Shown: piece after piece, positions 1 to 13,242 of the stretch | Position numbering within the stretch: the first letter of the stretch is position 1 | Layout: each line of letters begins with the position of its first letter | Source of the DNA: Apostichopus japonicus | Taxonomy: Eukaryota; Echinodermata; Holothuroidea; Aspidochirotida; Stichopodidae | Reading direction: 5' to 3' | NCBI RefSeq assembly: GCF_037975245.1 | Contig: NC_092582.1 | Span: 20,732,577-20,796,576 of the forward strand | DNA: 64,000 bases | Program-made: the position numbers and the translations under genes | The notes under the pieces: generated by a model | Databases searched by the model: none | Told to the model about the DNA's origin: nothing | The model's input: the letters and a program-made list of their open reading frames with translations, nothing else

Positions 1-354
1 GGTACAGGACATTCGATTTATCGGTATCGCACATTCGATATATCGGTTTCCGCACAATCGATTTATCGGTCCCGCACAATCGATTTATCGGTACCGCAAA
101 TTCCATTTATCGGTATCGCACAATGGATTTATCGGTACTGCAGGTCCGATTTATCGGTACCGCATATTCGATTATTCGGTAACGCACAATCGAATTATCG
201 GTACCGCACAAAGATTTATCAGGACCGCACATTCGCTTTATCGGTATCGCACGTTCTATTTATCGGTTCCGCACTTTCGATTTATCGGTACCGCACAATC
301 GATTTATCGGTACCGCACATTCGATTTATCGGTACCGTACCACAATATCGATTA
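1..354 (+). repeat. Duplicated block, first copy (pair spaced 971 bp)
   Basis: This segment reappears at 972-1325 in the same order. Shared landmarks are GGTACAGGACATTCG at 1 and 972, CAATGGATTT at 121 and 1092, and AACGCACAATCG at 181 and 1152, each exactly 971 bp apart. Small substitutions separate the copies, for example CACAATCG against CACATTC after the TTTCCGCAC monomer. The left edge is cut by the window, so the block may be longer. Confidence 0.9.
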
Positions 355-971
355 ATCGGTACCGCACAAACGATTTATCGGTACCGCACATTCGATGTAT
401 CGTTACCACAATATCGATTTATCGGTCTCGCACATTCGATTTATCGGTATCGCACATTCGATTGATCGGTACCGCACATTCTATTTATCGGTACCGCACA
501 TTCGAATTATCGGTACCGCACATTCGATTATTCGGTAACGCACAATCGAATTATCGGTACCGCACAAAGATTTATCAGGACCGCACATTCGCTTTATCGG
601 TATCGCACGTTCTATTTATCGGTTCCGCACTTTCGATTTATCGGTACCGCACAATCGATTTATCGGTACCGCACATTCGATTTATCGGTACCGCACATTC
701 GAATTATCGGTACCGCACATTCGATTTATCGGTATCGCACATTCGTTTTATCAGTCCCGCACAATCGATTTATCGCTACCGCACATTCGATTTATCGGTC
801 CCGCACAATCGATTTATCGGTACCGCACTTTTGATTTATCGGTACCGCACATTCGATTAATCGGTACCGCACATTCGATTTATCGGTATCTAACATTCGA
901 TTTATCGTATCGCACATTCGACTTATCGGTACCGCACATTCGATTTATCGGTATCGCAAATTCGATTAATC
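355..971 (+). repeat. Mixed 22-bp monomers between the 971-bp-spaced copies
   Basis: Only satellite monomers are present. A variant series with ACCACAATATCG, then TCTCGCAC, then ATTGATCGG (about 403-515) recurs at about 1645-1760. The GATTATTCGGTAACGCAC landmark also recurs here, near 527. A 21-bp monomer (ATTTATCGTATCGC) lies near 900. No other sequence type is seen. Confidence 0.9.
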
Positions 972-1325
972 GGTACAGGACATTCGATTTATCGGTATCG
1001 CACATTCGATATATCGGTTTCCGCACATTCTATTTATCGGTCCCGCACAATCGATTTATCGGTACCGCAAATTCCATTTATCGGTATTGCACAATGGATT
1101 TATCGGTACTGCAGGTCCGATTTATCGGTACCGCATATTCGATTATTCGGTAACGCACAATCGAATTATCGGTACCGCACAAAGATTTATCAGGACCGCA
1201 CATTCGCTTTATCGGTATCGCACGTTCTATTTATCGGTTCCGCACTTTCGATTTATCGGTACCGCACAATCGATTTATCGGTACCGCACATTCGATTTAT
1301 CGGTACCGTACCACAATATCGATTT
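972..1325 (+). repeat. Duplicated block, second copy (pair spaced 971 bp)
   Basis: Second copy of the segment at 1-354. It stays collinear to about 1325, where the first copy continues with ATTAATCGG and this one with ATTTATCGG. Its right part is also the first half of a separate 202-bp tandem duplication, so two duplication events overlap here. Confidence 0.9.
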
Positions 1326-1534
1326 ATCGGTACCGCATATTCGATTATTCGGTAACGCACAATCGAATTATCGGTACCGCACAAAGATTTATCAGGACCG
1401 CACATTCGCTTTATCGGTATCGCACGTTCTATTTATCGGTTCCGCACTTTCGATTTATCGGTACCGCACAATCGATTGATCGGTACCGCACATTCGATTT
1501 ATCGGTACCGTACCACAATATCGATTAATCGGTA
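1131..1534 (+). repeat. 202-bp tandem duplication (two copies)
   Basis: The segments 1131-1332 and 1333-1534 are adjacent copies. Both begin CCGCATATTCGATTATTCGG and end with the long GTACCGTACCACAATATCG monomer. The 202 bp is nine monomers: seven of 22 bp, one of 21 bp (CAAAGATTTATCAGG) and one of 27 bp. The copies differ at few sites, for example ATTTATCGG against ATTGATCGG near the end, so the event looks fairly recent. Confidence 0.88.
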
Positions 1535-4440
1535 TCGCTCATTCGATTTATCGGTATCGCACATTCGATGTATCGTTACCGCACATTCGATTTATCGGTA
1601 CCGCACAAACGATTTATCGGTACCGCACATTCGATTTATCGGTACCACAATATCGATTTATCGGTCTCGCACATACGATTTATCGGTATCGCACATTCGA
1701 TTGATCGGTACCGCACATTCTATTTATCGGTACCGCACATTCGAATTATCGGTACCGCACATTCGATTTATCGGTATCGCACATTCGTTTTATCAGTCCC
1801 GCACAATCGATTTATCGCTACCGCACATTCGATTTATCGGTACCGCACATTCGATTAATCGGTATCGTTAATTCGATTTATCGGTACCGCACAATCGATT
1901 TATCGGTATCGCACATTCGATTTATCGATACCGCACATTCGATTAATCCGTACCGCACATTCGATTAATGGGTTTCGCACATTCGATTTATCGGTACCGC
2001 ACATTCCATTTATCGGTACCGCAAATTCGATTTATCGGTATCGCAATTTTGATTTATCGGTATCGCACATTCGATTTATCGATATCGCACATTTCATTTA
2101 TCGGTAGGGCACATTCGATTTATCGGTATCGCACATTCGATTTGTCGGTATCGGACGTGCGATTGATCGGTTCCGCACTTTCGATTTATCGTTACCGCAC
2201 AATCGATTCATTGGTACCGCACATTCGATTGATCGGTACCACAATATCGATTAATCGGTCTCGCACATTCGATTAATCGGTATCGCACATTCGATTTATC
2301 GGTACCGCACATTTTATTTATCGGTACCGCACAATAGATTTATCGGTATCGCACATTCGATTTATTCGTACAGCACATTCTATTTATCGGTATCGCACAT
2401 TCGATTTAACGGTCCCGCACATTCGATTAATCGGTATCGCAAATTCGATTTATCGGTATCGGACATTCGATTTATAGGTCCCCACAATCGATTTATCGGT
2501 ATCGTACATTCGATTATCGGTATAATATTTTCGATTTATCGGTATTGCACTATCGATTTATCGGTATCGCACGTTCGATTTATCAATACCACACATTCGA
2601 TTAATCGGTATCGCACATTCTTTTTATGGGTCCCCATAATCGATTTATCGGTATCTTACATTCGATTTATCGGTATAATATTTTCCATTTATCGGTATTG
2701 CACTATCGATTTATCGGTATCGCACATTCGATTTGTCAGTACCACACATTCGTTTAATCGGTACCGCACATTCGATATATCGGTATTGTACTTTTGATTA
2801 ATCGGTATCGCAAGTTTGATTTATCGGTACCGCACTCTCTATTTATCGGTACCGAACAATCGATTCATCGGTATCGCACATTCGATTTATCGGTACCGTT
2901 CATTCGATTTATCGGTATCCCACATTCGATTTATAGGTACCGCACATTCGATTTATAAGTATCGCACATTAGATTTATCGGTACCGCACATTCGATTAAT
3001 CGGTTTCGCACATTCGATTTATCGGTACCGCACATTTCATTTATCGGTATCGTAAATTCGATTTATCGGTATCGCACATTCGATTCATCGGTATCGCACA
3101 TTCGACTTATCGTTACCGCACACTCGATTTATCGGTATCGCACATTCGATTTATCGGTACAGCACATTCGATTTATTGGTATCGCACATTCGATTTATCG
3201 GTACCGCACATTCGATTTATCGGTACCGCACATTTGATTTGTCGGTTAGGGCACATTCGATTTAGATCGGTCCCACACAATCGATTTATCGGTACCGCAC
3301 ATTCGATTTATCGGTATCGCAAACTCGATTTATCGGTATCGCACATTCGATTTATCGGTATCGTAAATTCGATTTATGGGTACCGCACAATCATCTTATC
3401 GGTACCGCACAATCGATTTATCGGTACCGCACATTCGATTTATCGGTATCTAACATTCAATTTATCGTATCGCACATTCGACTTATCGGTACCGCACATT
3501 CGATTTATCGGTATCGCAAACTCGATTTATCGGTATCGCACATTCGATTTATCGGTATCGTAAATTCGATTTATGGGTACCGCACAATCATCTTATCGGT
3601 ACCGCACAATCGATTTATCGGTACCGCACATTCGATTTATCGGTTCCGCACAATCCATTTATCGGTACCGCACTTTCGATTTATCGGTACCGCACATTCG
3701 ACTAATCGGTATCGTTAATTCGATTTATCGGTATCGCACATTCGACTTATCGGTACCGCACATTCGATTTATCGGTACCGCACATTCGATTAATGGGTAT
3801 CGCATATTCGATTTATCGGTACCGCACATTCTATTTATCGGTATCGCACATTCGATTTATCGGTATCGCACATTCGATTTGTCGGTATCGGACGTTCGAT
3901 TGATCGGTTCCGCACAATCGATTTATCGTTACCGTACAATCGATTTATCATTACCGCACATTCGATTTATCGGTACCACAATATCGATTAATCGGTATCG
4001 CACATTCGATTTATCGGTATCGCACATTCGATTTATCGGTACCGCACATTTTATTTATCGGTACCGCACAATAGATTTATCGGTATCGCACATTCGATTT
4101 ATCCGTACAGCACATTCTATTTATCGGTATCGCACATTCGATTTATCGGTACCGCACATTCGATTTATAGGTACCGCACATTTGATTTATCGGTTACCGC
4201 ACATTCGATTTAACGGTTCCCGCACATTCGATTTATCGGTATCGCAAATTCGATTTATCGGTATCGTACATTCGATTTATGGGTCCCTAAAATCGATTTA
4301 TCGGTATCGTACATTCGATTTATCGGTATAATATTTTCTATTTATCGGTATTGCACTATCGATTTATCGGTATCGCACGTTCGATTTTTCAGTACCACAC
4401 ATTCTATTAATCGGTACCGCACATTCGATATATCGTATTG
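1535..4440 (+). repeat. Diverse monomer region with TATAATATTTT variant units
   Basis: Satellite only, with more monomer variety than later regions. A distinctive variant, GGTATAATATTTTC, occurs three times, with TATAATA at about 2521, 2674 and 4327. Each is followed by ATTGCACTATCG, so it marks a small HOR that was copied locally (153 bp apart) and then 1,653 bp further on. A 197-bp tandem pair is nested at about 3293-3644. I see no gene. Confidence 0.88.
3293..3644 (+). repeat. 197-bp tandem pair
   Basis: Landmark AAACTCGATTTATCGG occurs at 3321 and again at 3518, 197 bp apart. Both are followed by the TCGTAAATTCG, ATGGGTACCGCACAATCATC and CACAATCG series. The spacing is nine monomers minus one base, which the 21-bp monomer ATTTATCGTATCGC near 3465 explains. 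Confidence 0.88.
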
Positions 4441-6890
4441 TACTTTTGATTGATCGGTATCGCACGTTTGATTTATCGGTACCGCACTCTCGATTTATCG
4501 GTACCGCACAATCGATTTATCGGTATCGCACATTCGATTTATCGGTACCGTTCATTCGATTTATCGGTATCCCACATTCGATTTATAGGTACCGCACATT
4601 CGATTTTTCAGTCTCGCACATTCGATTTATCGGTACCGCACATTCGATTTATCGGTTTCGTAAATTCGATTTATCGGTATTGCACTTTCTATTTATCGGT
4701 ATCGCACATTCGATTAATCGTTATCGCACGTTCGATTTATCGGTACCGCACTTTCGATTTCTCGTTACCGCACTTTCGATTTATCAGTACGGCACATTCG
4801 ATTTATCGGTATCGTAAATTCCATTTATCGGTATTGCACTTTCGATTTATCGGTATCGCACATTCGATTAATCGTTATCGCATGTTCGATTTATCGGTAC
4901 CGCAAAATCGATTTATCGGTACCGCACATTTGATTAATCGATATTGTGAATTCGATTTATCGGTACCGCACAATCGATTTATCGGCACCGCACATTCGAT
5001 TTATCGGTATGTAGGTTCGATTTATCGGTAAGGCACATTCGATTTATCGGTAAGGCACTTTCGATTTATCGGTATCGCACATTCGATTAATCGGTATCGG
5101 ACATTCGATTAACCGGTACCGCTCATTCAATTAATCGGTACCACACATTCGATTTATCGGTACCGCACATTCGATTTATCGGTATCACACACATTCGATT
5201 TATCGGTACCGTGCTCTCGATTTATCGGTATCGCACATTCGATTTATCGGTATCACACACATTCGATTTATCGGTACCGCATTTTCGATTTATCGGTATC
5301 GCACATTCGATTTATCGGTACCGCACATTCGATTAATCGATAACGCACATTCGATTAATCGGTATTGCATATTCAATTTATCGGTATCGCACAATACGAT
5401 TTATCGGTACCGCACATTCGATTTATCGGTACCGCACATTCGATTTATCGGTATCGCAGATTCGATTTATCGGTACCACACATTCTATTTATCGGTACCG
5501 CACATTCGATTTATCGGTATCGTAAATTCGATTTATCGGTATCACACACATTCCATTTATCGGTACCGTCCTCTCGATTTATCGGTATCGCACAATCGAT
5601 GAATCGGTATCGGACGTTCGATTGATTGTACCGCACTTTCGATTGATCGGTACCGCACATTCGATTAATAGATATCATAAATTCGATTTATCGGTATCGC
5701 ACATTCGATTAATCGGTACCGTACATTCTATTGATCGGTACCGCACATTCGATTTATCGGTACCGCACATTCCATTTATCGGTATCGTAAATTCGATTTA
5801 TCGGTACCGAACTTTCGATTTATCGGTACCGCACATTCGATTTATCGGTACCGCACATTCGATTTATCGGTACCGCACATTTGATTTATCGGTATCGTAA
5901 ATTCGATTTATCGGTATTGCACTTTCTATTTATCGGTATCGCACATTCGATTAATCGTTATCGCACGCTCGATTAATCGGTACCGCACTTTCGATTTATC
6001 GGTACCGCACTTTCGATTTATCGGTACCGCACATTCGATTTATCGGTATCGTAAATTCGATTTATCGGTATTGCACTTTCGATTTATCGGTATCGCACAT
6101 TCGATTAATCGTTATCGCACATTCGAATAATCGGTACCGCACTTTCTATTTATCGGTACCGCACATTCGATTTATCGGTATCGTAAATTCGTTTTATCGG
6201 TATTGCACTTTCGATTTATCGGTATCGCACATTCGATTAATCGTTATCGCATGTTCGATTTATCGGTACCCCACAATCGATTGATCGGTACCGCATTTTC
6301 GATTTATCGATATCGTAAATTCGATTTATCGGTATCGCACATTCGATTTATTGGTATCGCACATTCGATTTATCGGTACCACACATTCGATTTTTCTGTA
6401 CCGCACAATTGATTTACGGGTATCGCAAATTCGATTTATCGGTACCGCACTTTCGATTTATCGGTACCGCACATTCGATTTATCTGTATGGTAAATTCGT
6501 ATTATCGGTATTGCACTTTCGATTTATCGGTATCGCACATTCGATTAATCATTATCGCATGTTGGATTTATCGGTACCCCACAATCGATTTATCGGTACC
6601 GCACATTCGATTTATCGGTATTGTAAATTCGATTTATCGGTATCGCACATTCGATTTATTGGTATCGCACATTCGATTTATCGGTACCGCACATTCGATT
6701 TTTCTGTACCGCACAATTGATTTATCGGTATCGCAAATTCGATTTATCGGTACCGCACATTCGATTAATGGGTATCGCACATTCGATTTATCGGTTCCGC
6801 ACAATCGATTTATCGGTACTGCAGGTCCTATATATCGGTACCGCACATTCCATTAATGGGTACCGCACATTCGATTTATCGGTACCGCAC
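4441..6890 (+). repeat. Mixed monomer region rich in GTAAATTCG and ATCGTTATCG variants
   Basis: Satellite monomers throughout. A repeated series (TCGTAAATTCG, GTATTGCACTTTC, GTATCGCACATTCG, ATTAATCGTTATCGC) recurs at about 4800-4880, 5905-5970, 6050-6120 and 6185-6250. This is an irregular HOR of roughly 130-150 bp that has since been interrupted. Short-period variants such as GGTATCACACACATTCG (about 5185, 5250 and 5540) carry two extra bases. No coding or RNA feature is seen. Confidence 0.85.
5834..5877 (+). repeat. Reference consensus monomers (two perfect copies)
   Basis: Two consecutive unmutated monomers start at 5834 and 5856. Each carries three CpG dinucleotides, an 8-bp perfect palindrome CGGTACCG (with a GGTACC hexamer at its centre), and a short inverted repeat CGAT-TT-ATCG just upstream that overlaps it. 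Base composition of the consensus is 10 G+C in 22. None of the three + strand phases contains a stop codon. The next unit, from 5878, already differs (CATTTGATT). Confidence 0.95.
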
Positions 6891-7044
6891 ATTTGATTTA
6901 TCGGTTAGGGCACATTCGATTTATCGGCAACCTAAATTCGATTTATGGGTACCGCACGTTCGAAATATCGGTACCGCACAATCGATTTATCGGTACCGCA
7001 CTTTCGATTTATCGGTACCGCACATTCGATTTATCGGTATCTAA

Positions 7045-7308
7045 CATTCGATTTATCTGTATCGCACATTCGATTAATCGTTATCGCATGTTCGATTTAT
7101 CGGTACCGCACAATCGATTTATCGGTACCGCACATTCGATAAATCGATATTGTGAATTCGCTTTATTAGTACCGCACATTCGATTTATCTGTATCGCACA
7201 TTCGATTAATCGTTATCGCATGTTCGATTTATCGGTACCGCACAATCGATTTATCGGTACCGCACATTCGATAAATCGATATTGTGAATTCGCTTTATTA
7301 GTACCGCA
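7045..7308 (+). repeat. 132-bp (6-monomer) perfect-looking tandem duplication
   Basis: Copies at 7045-7176 and 7177-7308 both start CATTCGATTTATCTGTATCGC. Both contain the rare variants ATAAATCGATATTGTGAATTC and CGCTTTATTAGTACC. I saw no difference between them by eye, which suggests a recent unequal exchange. The same series occurs once only at about 8660-8780 and 14340-14460, which supports a local duplication here. Confidence 0.9.
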
Positions 7309-7829
7309 CATTCGATTAATCGGTATCGCACATTCGATTTATCGGTACCGCACAGTCGATTCATCGGTACCGCACATTCGATTTATCGGTATCGCACATT
7401 CGATTTATCGGTTTCCGCACATTCCATTTATCGGTCCCGCACAATCGATTTATCGGTACCGCACATTCGATTTATCGGTATCGCAAATTCCATTTATCGG
7501 TATCGCACAATGGATTTATCGGTACTGCAGGTCCGATTTATCGGTACCGCATATTCGATTATTCGGTAACGCACAATCAAATTATCGGTACCGCACAATA
7601 GATTTATCAGGACCGCACATTCGCTTTATCGGTATCGCACGTTCGATTTATCGGTAAGGCACTTTCGATTTATCGGTCCCGCACAATCGATTCATCGGTA
7701 CCGCACATTCGATTTATCGGTATCGTTAATTTGATTTATCAGTATCGCACATTCAATTTGTCGGTATCGGACGTTCGATTTATCGGTTCCGCACTTTCGA
7801 TTTATCGGTACCGCACAATCGATATATCG

Positions 7830-8667
7830 GTACCGCACGTTCCATTTATCGGTACCGCACATTCGATTTATCGGTCCCGCACAATCGATTTATCGGTACC
7901 GCACTTTCGATTTATCGGTACCGCACATTCGATAAATCGGTATCGTTAATTCGATTTATCGGTATCGCACATTCCATTTATCTGTATCGCACATTCGACT
8001 TATCGGTACCGCACATTCGATTTATTGGTACCGCACATTCGATTAATGGGTATCGCACATTCGATTTATCGGTTCCGCACATTTGATTTATCGGTTGGGG
8101 CACATTCGATTTATCGGCAACCTAAATTCGATTTATGGGTACCGCACGTTCGAAATATCGGTACCGCACAATCGATTTATCGGTACCGCACTTTCGATTT
8201 ATCGGTACCGCACTTTCGATTTATCGGTATCTAACATTCGATTTTTCTGTATCGCACGTTCCATTTATCGGTACCGCACATTCGATTTATCGGTCCCGCA
8301 CAATCGATTTATCGGTACCGCACTTTTGATTTATCGGTACCGCACATTCGATTAATCGGTATCGTTAATTCGATTTATCGGTATCGCACATTCCATTTAT
8401 CTGTATCGCACATTCGACTTATCGGTACCGCACATTCGATTTATTGGTACCGCACATTCGATTAATGGGTATCGCACATTCGATTTATCGGTTCCGCACA
8501 TTTGATTTATCGGTTGGGGCACATTCGATTTATCGGCAACCTCAATTCGATTTATGGGTACCGCACGTTCGAAATATCGGTACCGCACAATCGATTTATC
8601 GGTACCGCACTTTCGATTTATCGGTACCGCACATTCGATTTATCGGTATCTAACATTCGATTTATCT
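7830..8667 (+). repeat. 419-bp tandem duplication (two copies)
   Basis: Copies lie at about 7830-8248 and 8249-8667. Landmark CTGTATCGCACATTCGAC is at 7982 and 8401, and CGGTTGGGGCAC follows in both at the same offset. Copy-specific changes include ATAAATCGGTATCGTTAATTC in the first against ATTAATCGG in the second, and AACCTAAATTCG against AACCTCAATTCG. The spacing is 19 monomers plus one base. Confidence 0.88.
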
Positions 8668-11600
8668 GTATCGCACATTCGATTAATCGTTATCGCATGT
8701 TCGATTTATCGGTACCGCACAATCGATTTATCGGTACCGCACATTCGATAAATCGATATTGTGAATTCGCTTTATTAGTACCAAACATTCGATTTATCGG
8801 TACCGCACAGTCGATTCATCGGTACCGCACATTCGATTTATCGGTATCGCACATTCGATTTATCGGTTTCCGCACATTCCATTTATCGGTCCCGCACAAT
8901 CGATTTATCGGTACCGCACATTCGATTTATCGGTATCGCAAATTCCATTTATCGGTATCGCACAATGGATTTATCGGTACTGCAGGTCCGATTTATCGGT
9001 ACCGCATATTCGATTATTCGGTAACGCACAATCAAATTATCGGTACCGCACAATAGATTTATCAGGACCGCACATTCGCTTTATCGGTATCGCACGTTTG
9101 ATTTATCGGTAAGGCACTTTCGATTTATCGGTCCCGCACAATCGATTCATCGGTACCGCACATTCGATTTATCGGTATCGTTAATTTGATTTATCGGTAT
9201 CGCACATTCAATTTGTCGGTATCGGACGTTCGATTTATCGGTTCCGCAGTTTCGATTTATCGGTACCGCACAATCGATATATCGGTACCGCACGTTCGAT
9301 TTATGGGTACCGCACAATCGATTTATCGGTACCGCACATTCGATTTATCGGTATCTAACATTCGATTTATCGTATCGCACATTCGACTTATCGGTACCGC
9401 ACAATCGATTCATCGGTAGGGCACATTCGATTTATCGGTATCGTTAATTTGATTTATCGGTACCGCACTTTCTATTTATCGGTACCGCACAATCGATTTA
9501 TCGGTACCGCACAATCGATTTATCGGTACCCCACATTCGATTTATCGGTATCGCATATATATTCGATTTATCGGTACCGCACATTCGATTTATCGGTACC
9601 GCACTTTCGATTTATCGGTATCGCATATTCGATTTAGTGGTACCGCACATTGGATTAATAGGTACAGCACATTCGATTTATCGGTATCGCACATTCGATT
9701 TATCGGTTACCGCACATTCGATTTATCGGTACTGCAGGTCCTATTTATCGGTACCGCATATTCGTTTAATCGGTCATGCACAATCGAATTATCGATACCG
9801 CACATTCGATTAATCGGTACCGCACATTCGATTAATGGGTTTCGCACATTCGATTTATCGGTACCGCACATTCCATATATCGGTACCGCACATTCCATTT
9901 ATCGGTATCGCAATTTTGATTTATCGGTATCGCACATTCGATTTATCGATATCGCACATTTGATTTATCGGTATCGCATATTCGATTTATCGGTACAGGA
10001 CATTCCATTTATCGGTATCGCACATTCGATTTATCGATACCGCACATTCGATTTATCGGTACTGCAGGTCCTATTTATCGGTACCGCATATTCGTTTAAT
10101 CGGTCCCGCACAATCGAATTATCGTTGCCGCACAATCGATTTATTGGTACCGCACGTTCGATTTATCGGTCCCGCACAATTGATTTATCGGTACCGCACA
10201 TTCGATTTATCGGTACCGCACATTCGATTAATCGGTACCGCACATTCGATTTATCGGTATCTAACATTCGATTTATCGTATCGCACATTCGACTTATCGG
10301 TACCGCACATTCGATTTATCGGTATCGCACATTCGATTAATAGGTACAGCACATTCGATTTATCGGTTACCGCACATTCGATTTATCGGTTACCGCACAT
10401 TCCATTTATCGGTCCCGCACAATGGATTTATCGGTACCGCACATTCGATTTATCGGTATCTCAAATTCCATTTATCGGTATCGCACAATGGATTTATCGG
10501 TACTGCAGGTCCAATTTTTTCGGTACCGCACATTCGATTTATCGGTACCGCACATTCGATTTATCGGTACCACAATATCGATTTATCGGTCTCGCACATT
10601 CGATTTATCGGTATCGCACATTCGATTGATCGGTACCGAACATTCTATTTATCGGTACCGCACTTTCGATTTATCGGTACCGCACATTCGATTAATCGGT
10701 AGTGCACATTCGATTTATCGGTATCTAACATTCGATTTATCGTATCGCACATTCGACTTATCGGTACCGCACATTCAATTTATCGGTATCGCACATTCGA
10801 TTAATAGGTACAGCACAATCCATTTATCGGTACCGCACATTCGATTTATCGGTATCGCACATTCGATTTATCGGTACCGCACATTCGATTTATCGGTATC
10901 GCACATCCGATTTAGCGGTACCGCACGTTCGATTAATCGGTACCGCACTTTCGATTTATCGGTACCGCACATTCGATTTATCGGTATTGCGCTTTCTATT
11001 TATCGGTATCGCACATTCGATTAATCGGTACCGCACTTTCGATTTATCGGTACCGCACTTTCGATTTATCGGTACCGCACATTCGAATTATCGGTATCGT
11101 AAAATCGTTTTATCGGTATTGCACTTTCGATTTATCGGTATCGCACATTCGATTAATAGGTACAGCACAATCGATTTATCGGTACCGCACATTCGATTTA
11201 TCGGTATCGCACTTTCAATTTATCGGTACCGCACATTCTATTTATCGGTACCGCACATTCGATTTATCGGTATCGCACATTCGATTTAGCGGTACCGCAC
11301 GTTCGATTAATCGGTACCGCACTTTCGATTTATCGGTACCGCACTTTCGATTTATCGGTACCGTGCTCTCGATTTATCGGTATCGCACAATCGATGGATC
11401 GGTATCGGACGTTAGATTGATTGTTCCGCACTTTCGATTGATCGGTACCGCACATTCGATTAATCGGTATCGTAAATTCTATTTATCGGTATCGCACATT
11501 CGATTAATCGGTACCGTTTATTCTATTGATCGGTACCGCACATTCGATTTATCGGTACCGCACATTCGATTTATCGGTACCGCACATTCGATTTATCGGT

Positions 11601-13242
11601 ATCGTAAATTCGATTTATCGGTATTGCGCTTTCTATTTATCGGTATCGCACATTCGATTAATCGTTATCGCACGTTCGATTAACGGTACCGCACTTTCGA
11701 TTTATCGGTACCGCACTTTCGATTTATCGGTACCGCACATTCGATTTATCGGTATCGTGAAATCGTTTTATCGGTATTGCACTTTCGATTTATCGGTATC
11801 GCACATTCGATTTATCGGTATCGCAAATTCGATTTATCGGTATCGTAAAATCGTTTTATCGGTATTGCACTTTCGATTTATCGGTACCGCACATTCGATT
11901 TATCGGTATCGCAAATTCCATTTATCGGTATCGCACAATGGATTTATCGGTACTGCAGGTCCAATTTATCGGTACCGCACATTCGATTGATCGGTACCGC
12001 ACATTCGATTAATCGGTATCGTAAATTCTATTTATCGGTATCGCACATTCGATTAATCGGTACCGTTTATTCTATTGATCGGACCGCACATTTGATTTAT
12101 CGGTACCGCACATTCGATTTATCGGTACCGCACATTCGATTTATCGGTATCGTAAAATCGTTTTATCGGTATTGCACTTTCGATTTATCGGTATCGCACA
12201 TTCGATTTATCGGTACCGCACATTCCATTTATCGGTATCGCGCATTCGATTAATCGTTATCGCACGTTCGATTAATCGGTACCGTACTTTCCATTTATCG
12301 GTACCGCACTTTCGATTTATCGGTACCGCACATTCGATTTATCGGTATCGTAAAATCGTTTTATCGGTATTGCACTTTCGATTTATCGGTATCGCACATT
12401 CGATTTATCGGTACCGCACATTCCATTTATCGGTATCGCACATTCGATTGATCGATACCGCACATTCGATTTATCGGTACCGCACAATTGATTTATCAGT
12501 TAGGGAACATTCGATTTATCGGTCCCACACAATTGATTTATCGGTACCGCACATTCGATTTATCGGTATCGCAAATTCTATTTATCGGTATCGCACATTC
12601 GATTTATCGGTATCGTAAATTCGATTTATGGGTACCGCACAATCGTCTTATCGGTACCGCACACTCGATTTATCGGTACCGCACATTCCATTTATCAGTA
12701 TCGCAATTTTGATTTATCGGTATCGCACATTCGATTCATCGATATCGCACATTTGATTTATCGGTATCGCATATTCGATTTATCGGTACAGGACATTCCA
12801 TTTATCGGTATCGCACATTCGATTTATCGATACCGTACATTCGATTTATCGGTACTGCAGGTCCTATTTATCGGTACCGCATATTCGTTTAATCGGTCAT
12901 GCACAATCGAATTATCGGTGCCGCACAATCGATTCATTGGTACCGAACGTTCGATTTATCGGTCCCGCACAATCGATTTATCGGTACCGCACTTTCGATT
13001 TATCGGTACCGCACATTCGATTAATCGGTACCGCACATTCGATTTATCGGTACCTAACATTCCATTTATCGGTCCCGCACAATCGATTTATCGGTACCGC
13101 ACATTCGATATATCGGTATCGCAAATTCCATTTATCGGTATCGCACATTCTATTTATTGGCATCGCACATTCGATTTATCGGTACCGCACATTCCATTTA
13201 TCGGTATCGCACATTCGATTTATCGATACCGCACATTCGATT
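8455..13242 (+). repeat. Large HOR block of about 4.8 kb, copy A
   Basis: This block is collinear with about 14137-18946. Matching landmarks are 5,682 bp apart on the left side, 5,681 bp after a one-base change in a T run near 10515, 5,703 bp after one monomer (CATTCTATTTATCGG) is missing here near 10880, and 5,704 bp after a one-base loss (CGGACCGC) near 12083. Agreement ends at 13242, where this copy reads ATTAATCGGTACC and copy B reads ATTTATTGGTACC. The few differences over almost 5 kb mark this as a segmental duplication inside the array rather than chance similarity of monomers. Confidence 0.92.

Noticed and set aside
2515-2535. TATAAT as a bacterial-type -10 promoter element
   Set aside because: It lies in a mutated satellite monomer with no gene downstream, and the context is eukaryotic satellite DNA.
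5834-5877. CENP-B box
   Set aside because: Only a TTCG at the start of the monomer resembles the known 17-bp box. The remaining required positions do not match.
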